Assembly (NCBI GenBank): GCA_016302435.1
Contig: JAEDNQ010000062.1
Coordinates: 1-12,041 of the forward strand
Reading direction: 5' to 3'
DNA length: 12,041 bases
DNA from: Bacteroidaceae bacterium
GTDB lineage: Bacteria > Bacteroidota > Bacteroidia > Bacteroidales > Bacteroidaceae
A program made the position numbers and the translations under genes. Positions 1-7,200 of this stretch are shown in pieces (position 1 is the stretch's first letter; every line of letters starts with the position of its first letter). The notes under the pieces were generated by a model that was not told the DNA's origin, ran no database searches, and saw nothing but the letters and a program-made list of their open reading frames with translations.

Positions 1-1
1 T

Positions 2-82
2 AGTATCAAAAATAAAAGAGTGATCATGTTTAAGAGATACATCATGGACAGCCTTGAGGCATGGAGGGAAGAGGATGAATGA
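2..82 (+). CDS. 3' end of an unidentified gene entering from the left edge
   Basis: The frame starting at base 2 is open from the window edge to a TGA stop at 80-82. It reads as 26 residues ending in the acidic tail SLEAWREEDE. The charged, amphipathic composition looks like a real protein C-terminus, and the stop lies only 29 bases before the transporter start, as expected for two genes in one operon. No motif allows a family assignment. The only internal ATG codons are at 26 and 44, so the gene either starts outside the window or this is a chance open frame. Confidence is limited because 81 bases is short. Confidence 0.4.
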   Translation, partial: SIKNKRVIMFKRYIMDSLEAWREEDE

Positions 83-111
83 TGTGATTGGAAATTTCAG
101 ATAATCAATAA

Positions 112-1101
112 ATGCAAGAATTGTTGAAAAGGGTGAGTGCGTGGATGGCTTCCCACTCCTCTACTTATGTTATTGCCGCTGCCGTTATGGCTTTTCTGCT
201 TCCTGACACGTTCTGCTGGGTCAGGGGCGATGTGTCGAGTGTCATATTGGGTGTCATCATGCTGACCATGGGGTTGACCCTGACGGCTGATGACTTCCGC
301 ATCTTGTTTAGTCGTCCGATGGACATCTTCATTGGTGCATGTGCTCAGTTCACGCTCATGCCTCTGTTGGCCTATGCGCTGACGGTGGTCTTCGGGCTTA
401 ATCCTTATCTGTCGATCGGTATCATTCTGGTGGGCTGTTGTCCTGGCGGAGTGTCGAGCAATATCATGTCTTTTCTCTGCCGTGGCGACGTGGCCTTTTC
501 GGTCGGGATGACGACGGCGTCCACGCTGTTAGCTCCGCTGATGACTCCGCTGCTGGTGTGGTGGTTGGCTGACACGCGTATTGAGGTGGACACATTAGGC
601 ATGTTTCGCGGCATACTGCTCATCACCATTTTGCCTGTGGCTCTTGGTTTTGTTGTCAACCGCTATGCAGGTCGTCAGAGGTGGTATGGGGACGTGAGGC
701 AGGTGATGCCTGGAGTCAGTGTCACGTGTCTGGCTCTCATTGTCGGAGGTGTGGTGGCGCAGGTGAAGCCGCAGCTCATGCAGCACGGCATGGGACTTTT
801 CTTGCTGATGCTGGCTGTCGTCTTCTGCCACAACACGTTGGGCTATATCCTTGGTTACAGTGTGGGCAGGCTCTTTAGGTTCTCCACAGCGAAGAAGCGC
901 ACCATATCTATTGAGGTGGGCATGCAGAACGCTGGCATGGCGACGGTGCTCGCCACTGCTTTCTTTGCCAACGACGCTGTCTTGGCTGCCACGCCTGAGG
1001 CTATACTGTGTGTCGTGCCCTGTGCCATCAGTTGTGCGTATCACTCTATTTCTGGCACTGTCCTGGCTGGCTTGTATCGGCGCTATGGGGAGAAGGAGTG
1101 A
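112..1101 (+). CDS. BASS-family (sodium/bile acid symporter-like) membrane transporter
   Basis: This 329-residue inner-membrane protein belongs to the bile acid:sodium symporter (SBF) family, which imports organic anions, often carboxylates, with sodium. Family signatures are clear: GLTLTADDF at 54-62, GCCPGGVSSN at 108-117 followed by GDVAFSVGMTTASTLLAPLMTP, and RTISIEVGMQNAG at about 263-275. E268 and Q272 in EVGMQ, Q79, and S116/N117 match positions that bind sodium in structurally characterised bacterial homologues, so the fold looks functional. Hydrophobic segments fill nearly the whole chain, consistent with 9-10 helices, and the length is normal. The ATG at 112 is the first in frame; no Shine-Dalgarno is visible, which is usual for Bacteroidetes. 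It may be co-transcribed with the partial gene to its left. The substrate cannot be read from sequence: pantoate, a bile acid or a sugar-acid catabolite are all possible. Placement beside a pectin locus hints at a uronate-derived acid, but that is inference. Its last 56 bases overlap the opposing regulator gene. Confidence 0.93.
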   Translation: MQELLKRVSAWMASHSSTYVIAAAVMAFLLPDTFCWVRGDVSSVILGVIMLTMGLTLTADDFRILFSRPMDIFIGACAQFTLMPLLAYALTVVFGLNPYLSIGIILVGCCPGGVSSNIMSFLCRGDVAFSVGMTTASTLLAPLMTPLLVWWLADTRIEVDTLGMFRGILLITILPVALGFVVNRYAGRQRWYGDVRQVMPGVSVTCLALIVGGVVAQVKPQLMQHGMGLFLLMLAVVFCHNTLGYILGYSVGRLFRFSTAKKRTISIEVGMQNAGMATVLATAFFANDAVLAATPEAILCVVPCAISCAYHSISGTVLAGLYRRYGEKE

Positions 1102-3754
1102 GAGAGTTCCTGTAGTCGCTCGGGGACATCCCAAAGGCATCTTTGAAGCATTTGGCAAAATACTGTGAGGAGCTGAAGCCGACCTTGTAGGCTATCTCGG
1201 AGACGGCAAGGCGGGTGGAGAGCAGCATGCGGCGACCTTCTTCCAGACGGATGGAGCGCACGTAGGTGGTGAGGGACTCGAGGGAGGAGTATCGCTGGAA
1301 ATATCGGTAAAGGTTGGAACGGCTCATGCCCATGTCGGCAGCGAGCCGTTCGCTGTCGTAGGACTGGTCGTCGATGTGGCGCTTGATCTGTGTGGTCAGG
1401 CGTTCCATGAAGAGTTGGGCTTCCTTGGTTGTGATGTCGTTCATGGCTGAGGAGGCTTCTTTTGTTGTATGGCCTGCTGTGGCTTCTGTGGAGGGCAGGG
1501 TGGTGGAGTCTGCTGATGAAGGTAGGTATGTGGTTGCTGCCGAATCCGTTTGTGTGGTGGCGTTGGCTGCTGTTGTGGAGGCGGCTGTGGCGGCTCCTTC
1601 CACTTGGGTGGTGGCTTGAGCGGCGGTGCGTCTCCTTCGCAGGTAGGCTCTCATGATGGCTATGAGGCTAAGTGCAAAGATTGTGAAGGAGAGGATGGCA
1701 TACCAGCGGGCATACCAAGGGTAGGGCACTGATAGTGAGGTGAGAGGCTGGGCTGATGACCATCGGCCGAACTCGTCGGTGCATCTGACTTCCACGACGT
1801 AGTCGCCGCAGGAGAGGGAGTCGAAGCGGAGGGTGTTGTCGCCGGGGGCTGTCTCGCGCCATGAGGAGGGTGTGCGCCAGAGTCCGTCTTGGGGAACAAA
1901 GCGGTAGGCGTAGCGCACCTCTGGGGCATGGAGGTGGTTGAGACTGGTGACGTGTGTGGAGTCGACCATGAGGATAGGCTGGTCGGGGTTGGCCTGGTCG
2001 AGGGCGAGGCAGGGGGTGAGGGTGCAGAAGGCGCCGATGCCGCCGAGGCAGATGGTGTCGGCGGAGATGCTGATATGGGTGAAGCAGTCGACTTCTACGC
2101 CTGTGTCCTTGGCATAGATGATGCGTCGGGCTCCTGTCTTGGTGCTTGTCTCGGTGAGGGATGTCTCGGTGAGGGTGTATATGTGGCCGTGGCTGTCGGT
2201 GATGAGGGGGAAGGAGTTGGGCTCTGTGGAGTAGCGGAGCTGTCCGTCTTGCCAGCCTACCTGGTGGACTACTCCCACGGAGTCGGTGAGTTGGCTTACC
2301 TTGCCCTTGCGGTAGTCGTAGGAGAAGACGCGGCGGTCGGTGCCTATGAGCAGGCGGCCGTCGCCGAGGTCGTTGAGTGAGGCTATGTAGGTGGGCATGA
2401 GTGCCGCCGTGTCTTCTGCCCAGCAGATGCGCATGTCTTCGTGCCACACGCGGATGAGTCGACGGCCGGAGCATGTCCACACGCCGGGCTTGTCGTGGCA
2501 GCGCGAGAGCACCTTCTGTGTGGTGAGGGGGGTGGGGTAGGCGTCGGTGGCCATGAAGGATAGTTGGCCTGTGCGGCTGTTGTAGAGCGAGAGTCGGGTG
2601 CGCCGCTGGTATATCCAGTAGTAGTCGCCCTCCTTGACGACGCGGTCGACCATGACCTTGTAGCCCATCTCCTGGCTCATGGCTTCCACGGCGTCGCGCC
2701 TGATGGACCCTGCTGCCCACTCTAAGACGAAGGATTTGGGCGAGGAGGCTGGCACCCAGATGTTGCCGCGCCTGTCGGCAGAGATCTTGCTGATGAGCTT
2801 CTTGTCCTGTGGAAGGAAGGCATGGGTGCTGAGCATGGTCAGTCGTTCGCCCTCCATGCTGTAGAGGTAGAGGTCGTCCATGGTGCTAACCCACATGAGC
2901 TGGCGCTTGGCGTCGATGACCATATTGTTGACCTCCTTGCAGAAGAGGTGGTAGCCTCGGGGCATGTCTTGCTGCTCTATGCGGCCGTCGGGGTGGTACT
3001 TGACGATGCCTTTGCCCCAGGTGCCAACCCAGTAGAAGCGGTGGCTCGGGTCTTCCGCCACGTAGCTCGCTGCCACGCTCAAGGGCCAGGGCATGGGGCG
3101 CAGCTCTTTCTCTCCCTGGGCAATGGTGTATATGCCTCCTCGGAGCACTGTCATCCACAGTGTGCCTCTGCTGTCGACGGTCAGCTCCTTGACTTCGCGC
3201 TGGGTGTCATTGCCTATGTAGTAGGAGGCTTGTCCTTGGCCTCTCAGGTCAAAGCGGACGAGGGAGCGTCCTGCTCCTACCCATACATGGTCGCCGTCGG
3301 CTGCCATGCAGTTGACCTTGCGTCGGCCTATGGCTTCGTGGTTGACGCGACGTATGGAGCGGCGCTCCTTGTCGAGGACATAGATGCCGAGGCGTGTGCC
3401 AAACCATATCTGACCCTCTTTGTCTTCGGCAAGGCATGTCACCTCGTCGCTCTCCATGACCCCCATGCCGATAGTCTTGCTGCTGTAGGTCGTCACGGTG
3501 TAGCCGTCGTCGCGGCATAGGCCTTCGCCTGAGGTGGCGTACCAGATGAAGCCCAGGCTGTCTTGCATGATGAGCTCTATGTTTGTTGTGGGCAGGAAGG
3601 ACTTGGGCGAGAGGGTGTGGAATCTGATGCCGTCGAGTGAGGAGCTCGGGCTGATGGCCTTGACTGCTGTGGGAAGGCATAGGAAGAGGCAGAGGGCTAC
3701 ACATATCATATAATATATGGCTTGGCTGTGGCGAAACTCGCCGTTGCAAAGCAT
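1046..3754 (-). CDS. SusR-like one-piece membrane sensor/AraC regulator (reg_prop + Y_Y_Y + TM + HTH)
   Basis: A 902-residue predicted transcriptional regulator spanning the inner membrane. Residues 1-33 form a signal segment (MLCNGEFRHSQAIYY, then a hydrophobic core ending AVKA). From about 40 to 590 there are repeated blades of the reg_prop type, such as GFIWYATSGEGL, GQIWFGTRLGIY, HVWVGAGRSL, GTLWMTVLRGGIY and GNIWVP, giving the two-propeller periplasmic sensor typical of hybrid two-component systems. A Y_Y_Y domain (about 594-675) and one transmembrane helix (about 684-701) closed by RRRR follow. The cytoplasmic part is a ~61-residue Ala/Thr/Ser-rich linker (710-770) and a C-terminal AraC domain (about 785-885) with two helix-turn-helix units, SERLAADMGMSRSNLYRYF and AVSEIAYKVGFSSSQYFAKCF. 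Histidine kinase and receiver domains are absent. The frame also contains ATGs at 3919 and 3850. The first lies upstream of the likely promoter and neither gives a normal signal peptide, so 3754 is preferred; 3709 is also possible. It is divergent from the lyase gene and so probably regulates it, with an RG-I oligosaccharide as likely ligand (inference). Confidence 0.9.
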   Translation of the reverse strand: MLCNGEFRHSQAIYYMICVALCLFLCLPTAVKAISPSSSLDGIRFHTLSPKSFLPTTNIELIMQDSLGFIWYATSGEGLCRDDGYTVTTYSSKTIGMGVMESDEVTCLAEDKEGQIWFGTRLGIYVLDKERRSIRRVNHEAIGRRKVNCMAADGDHVWVGAGRSLVRFDLRGQGQASYYIGNDTQREVKELTVDSRGTLWMTVLRGGIYTIAQGEKELRPMPWPLSVAASYVAEDPSHRFYWVGTWGKGIVKYHPDGRIEQQDMPRGYHLFCKEVNNMVIDAKRQLMWVSTMDDLYLYSMEGERLTMLSTHAFLPQDKKLISKISADRRGNIWVPASSPKSFVLEWAAGSIRRDAVEAMSQEMGYKVMVDRVVKEGDYYWIYQRRTRLSLYNSRTGQLSFMATDAYPTPLTTQKVLSRCHDKPGVWTCSGRRLIRVWHEDMRICWAEDTAALMPTYIASLNDLGDGRLLIGTDRRVFSYDYRKGKVSQLTDSVGVVHQVGWQDGQLRYSTEPNSFPLITDSHGHIYTLTETSLTETSTKTGARRIIYAKDTGVEVDCFTHISISADTICLGGIGAFCTLTPCLALDQANPDQPILMVDSTHVTSLNHLHAPEVRYAYRFVPQDGLWRTPSSWRETAPGDNTLRFDSLSCGDYVVEVRCTDEFGRWSSAQPLTSLSVPYPWYARWYAILSFTIFALSLIAIMRAYLRRRRTAAQATTQVEGAATAASTTAANATTQTDSAATTYLPSSADSTTLPSTEATAGHTTKEASSAMNDITTKEAQLFMERLTTQIKRHIDDQSYDSERLAADMGMSRSNLYRYFQRYSSLESLTTYVRSIRLEEGRRMLLSTRLAVSEIAYKVGFSSSQYFAKCFKDAFGMSPSDYRNSLTPSPHSADTSQPGQCQK

Positions 3755-3871
3755 GGCTGTCCTGCCCGTCAAACCATCGGCATGGCTCGGCGAGGTAGAG
3801 GGGGAGAGGACGGGATGTTGGGGCGAAGATGTGTATTTTGTGTGTAGCATAGGGCTTCGTATAGGTGGTTG

Positions 3872-3944
3872 CAAGTGTAAAATCGTCGCAAATGTACGAT
3901 AATTTTGTGCCAACAGCAAGGATTGGGACGATATTTTACAAATG
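3872..3944. repeat. Imperfect inverted repeat between divergent promoters; candidate operator
   Basis: CAAGTGTAAAATCGT at 3872-3886 is mirrored by ACGATATTTTACAAATG at 3928-3944. The reverse complement of the second arm is CATTTGTAAAATATCGT, which matches the first arm except for two substitutions and a two-base insertion. The arms lie about 40 bases apart and flank the regulator's promoter. AraC-type activators often bind paired half-sites, so this is a candidate binding site for the neighbouring regulator. AT-rich promoter DNA yields chance repeats easily, so confidence is low. Confidence 0.35.
3889..3920 (-). promoter_or_regulatory. Bacteroidetes-type promoter for the regulator gene
   Basis: Read on the minus strand, TACATTTG at 3896-3889 is an exact match to the Bacteroides -7 consensus TAnnTTTG. 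CTTG at 3920-3917 sits 20 bases upstream, close to the expected -33 TTTG element and spacing. Transcription would start near 3884, giving a ~130-base leader before the ATG at 3754. This is the main argument against the upstream ATG at 3919. Confidence 0.5.
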
Positions 3945-3954
3945 AAGCTAAAAA

Positions 3955-3989
3955 TTTACCATTAAGAAACGCATTTTGGTCTACCTTTG
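3955..3989 (+). promoter_or_regulatory. Bacteroidetes-type promoter for the lyase/GH2 genes
   Basis: TACCTTTG at 3982-3989 fits the -7 consensus TAnnTTTG exactly and is followed by CAA. The -33 element is weak: the nearest T-rich tetramer, TTTA at 3955-3958, is 23 bases away instead of about 20. A poor -33 box fits a promoter that needs an activator, as expected for a locus controlled by the adjacent regulator. The predicted start is near 3995, leaving a ~220-base untranslated leader before the lyase ATG. Confidence 0.5.
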
Positions 3990-4215
3990 CAACCGGATTC
4001 GCAGTCGAAGGTGACACAACGGTCTTGACAGACGAGCCGTGGAAAGTGCATCGTGACTTGTTCTCGGCAGGGGCTGCCATCCGCATTAGGTCAAGCCACT
4101 TAACCAATAATGCAAACCATAATACAAAGTAGTTTAGTTAAAACAAAAAACAAAAGCAACCAAACTACATTACTAATCAATCTTTTCTTTATTAACGTTT
4201 TCTTTCACTCAAAAA
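3990..4215 (+). promoter_or_regulatory. Long, potentially structured 5' leader of the PL11 lyase gene
   Basis: No plausible gene lies here. The first half is of mixed composition and can form nested helices. GG(T)CTTGAC at 4021-4029 pairs with GTCAAGCC at 4090-4097 (8 pairs, one bulged U). Inside it, CGAG at 4033-4036 can pair with CTCG at 4063-4066, and GGCAG at 4066-4070 with CTGCC at 4074-4078 across a GGG loop. The last two share G4066 and cannot both form fully. The second half (about 4100-4215) is A-rich and would be an open ribosome landing zone apart from the hairpin at 4129-4168. Leader function is inferred from position and pairing only; no known riboswitch class was recognised. Confidence 0.4.
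4129..4168 (+). repeat. 11-bp inverted repeat with A-rich loop upstream of the lyase
   Basis: GTAGTTTAGTT at 4129-4139 and AACCAAACTAC at 4158-4168 are complementary at 10 of 11 positions (a single A/C mismatch). The 18-base spacer is almost only A with a few C and G. In RNA this is a hairpin about 45 bases before the start codon; in DNA it could be a two-arm operator. It lacks a T-tract, so a simple terminator is unlikely. Confidence 0.5.
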
Positions 4216-7200
4216 ATGAAAAGGACCCTCCAAATTACTAACCAATGGGGAAAGCCAGCCAGCCTCGCTGCACTGGCTTTTCTTGCCTTTTCGCCCGTGT
4301 ATGCCCAGCGCATGCAGCAAGAGTTAGGGCGAGGTGTGGTGGCCGTGCAGAACGGCAGCAGTGTCACTGTGACCTGGAGACGACTGGCTCAGGAACCAGA
4401 GGACGCAAGATACAACATCTATATAAGGAAGGCAGGAGCGGCTGACTACACCAAGCTCAACGCGCAGCCGCTCAGCAACACCAACTACAAGACCACCACC
4501 TCGAATATTCCTGTGGGTGCTGACGTGGCTGTGAGCATCGTGACGGGCGAGGGAGAGGGCGCTGTGGAGCATGGGCTTAGCCGCCCCTTCACGATGAAGA
4601 GCTACGACATTCGCAACATGTACATGAGCATTCTCTTCAACAACAGCCCTCTTGACAATAAGGATTTCGACACTAAGTTCTGCTGGCCTGTCGACCTCGA
4701 TGGCAACGGAGAGTATGACTATGTCGTGGACCGCAACTCCGTCAACTCTGACCGCCACTACCTTGAGGCTTATCTCGCTGACGGCACTTATCTCTGGACT
4801 GTGGACCTCGGACCCAACGAATGGAGCTCTACGGGACAGGACGACCAGATATGTGCCTATGACATCGACTGTGACGGCAAGGGTGAGGTCATCGTGCAGA
4901 CGAGCGATGGCTCACGCTTCTGGGACAAGGAGAAGGGCACATGGGGCCTCTATGCCAACGGCAGCGAGACGGCAGACACCGACGGCGACGGCATTGTGGA
5001 CTACAACGCCCAGACGAGCAGGAATGCGCCCAAGTACTTCTCCGTCATCGACGGACTGACGGGAGCGGAGAAGGCTTGTGTGGAACAGGCCTATGACGAG
5101 GCGTACAACAGGACTAACAAGGCTTCGCTCATGGGCGATGAATACAATAAGCACGTGGGGCATGTAGGCATCTTCTATCCTGACGGCATTCACCCCGCAC
5201 TGGTGATGGAGTGGCACACGCGCACCAGCTCGGGAGCTCACCAGTATCGCAACTCTGCCTTCTCCTACGACTTTTCTTCGGGCTCTGCCACCAACTGGCA
5301 CCAGCTCTTCATGGAGAAGACAGGCGGTGCTACCTTCCACCAGATTCGCATTCTGGACGCTGACGGCGACGGACGTGACGAGATGAGCAGCGGCGCCTAC
5401 TGCATGAATCATGACGGCTCTACGCTATATAACTCCGGCATCTCACACGGTGACCGCCACCGCACCTCCGACATTGACCCTGAGCGTCCTGGCCTGGAGA
5501 CTTTCTCCATACAGCAGGATGCGCCTGACATGCTCGGACAGATACTCTTCGACGCTGCAACGGGAGAACCAATAAAGAAATGGTATCTGTCTGCAGTAGG
5601 CGATGTGGGCAGGGGCGAGTGTATCGACATAGACAAGACGCATTTAGGCTGGGAGATGTGGTCGACGATGGACGGTGTGTACAGTGCCAAGGGCGACCGC
5701 ATAGACGGACTGACCAATACGTACCCTACGGAGGGTATATGGTGGGACAATGAGCTCGACCGTGAGATAGTGCAATCGTCTGACAGCCACTATAATGTAT
5801 ATGTGCAGGACTACTTCAACGGCAGGCTCATAGAGATAGCCAAGCTGTCGGGCTACAGATACATCACGAGCTATGGCAAGAGGGCTAAGTTCTGGGGCGA
5901 CATTGTCGGTGACTGGCGTGAGGAACTGGTTCTCAACCATATGGAGGACGGTGTGAATGTGGGCATCGTGGGTTTCTCCACTGACTACACAACAGCTGCC
6001 AACAACATTTACTGCCTGCAGCAGGACCCTCACTACCGTGGCGACTGCACGACAAAGGGATATTACCAGTCGCCCAATACGGGTTTCTACCTCGGATATG
6101 ACATGCCTCGTCCTCAGCTGCCTCCATGTATGGTCACAGACCTCGTGGCTAAGGCAGGCGGACAATGGACAATGTTCGACAGGACTGCCGCTGCTCCTTA
6201 TGCCGACGGCAAGACGCTGCTCCTCGACCTCACTCTCGGCGACGAGAAGGTGGAACTGGCTGACGGCTCATGTCCGGGCACTATCTATGCCATGCCTGTC
6301 AAGGGACAGACGGTGACACTCGCTGCCAATATGGGCGGTGAGGCTGACATCTGGAAATCTCAGCAGGGCACTCTCGTCTTGGAGGGCAAGTGTGGCTCTA
6401 AGGGCAAGGTGATTGTCTCGGAAGGTACGCTGCAGGTAGACGGCACAGTTGAGGGACTGATAGACCTCAGGGCGAGAGGCACGCTTGCTGGCAGTGGCAC
6501 TGTGGGCGGCGTTGTGCTCGAAGGCGCCATGAACTATGAGGGCGGACGCATTATGCCATCTGCCACGCTGACGATAAAGAACGACTTCCTCATCAATAAA
6601 AAGACATATATAGAAACAGACATTGACAAGGTATGTGTGGTCAAGGTGGAGGGCAACCTCTCGCTCTCTGCACCTCTTGTGCTGACCATCAACAGTGCCA
6701 ACCCTCAGCCTGGGGAATATAAGATAGTGGAATATGGAGGAGAATGGACTGGCGACCTGGCAAAGGTCAGTGTCAGAGGACTTGTGGGCATAGCCACAGC
6801 TGTTGAAATCCACGACAATGCTCTCTGGCTCGTCATAAAGGCTCAGAGGGATGCTGCTCAGGGTGTCAAATGGACTGGAACGGAGAGTACTTCATGGGAC
6901 TATGACACGCCCAACTTCGCCCTCGACGGTGAGTCCACGACTTTCGTGGCGCAGGATGGCCTGTATTTCGGCGACGAGGCAAAGACGAAGACTGTCAAGG
7001 TGAGTGAACTAATGCCTGTGGCGCGAGTGGAGTTCGACACGGAGTCGACATATACGCTGACTGGCGACGGAGGCATCTCTGGTGAGGGCATGCTTGTGAA
7101 GAATGGCAATGGCAAGCTCGTGCTCAATGCTGTCAAGTCGGACTATACGGGTGCGACGGTCATCAATGCGGGCACTGTGTCGGTGAAGGATCTGGCTGAC

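Noticed and set aside
1668..2720. 350-codon minus-strand open frame rich in Arg, His and Pro
   Set aside because: It lies inside the regulator gene in another frame. Its composition (runs of R, H, P) is that of a frame-shifted shadow of GC-rich coding DNA, while the regulator frame shows clear reg_prop motifs throughout.
2822..3520. 232-codon plus-strand open frame opposite the regulator sensor
   Set aside because: It is antisense to several reg_prop blades, its Ala/Val/His-rich translation lacks motifs, and it is typical of a mirror frame.
3755..3919. Extending the regulator start to the ATG at 3919 (957 residues)
   Set aside because: That ATG lies upstream of the likely -7 element at 3896-3889, and the extra residues push the signal segment ~55 residues inside the protein. 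The ATG at 3754 gives a normal signal peptide.
3769..4107. 112-codon minus-strand and 75-codon plus-strand (3905-4132) open frames in the divergent intergenic region
   Set aside because: Both run across the two predicted promoters and their translations have no recognisable features. Inspection supports regulatory and leader DNA instead.
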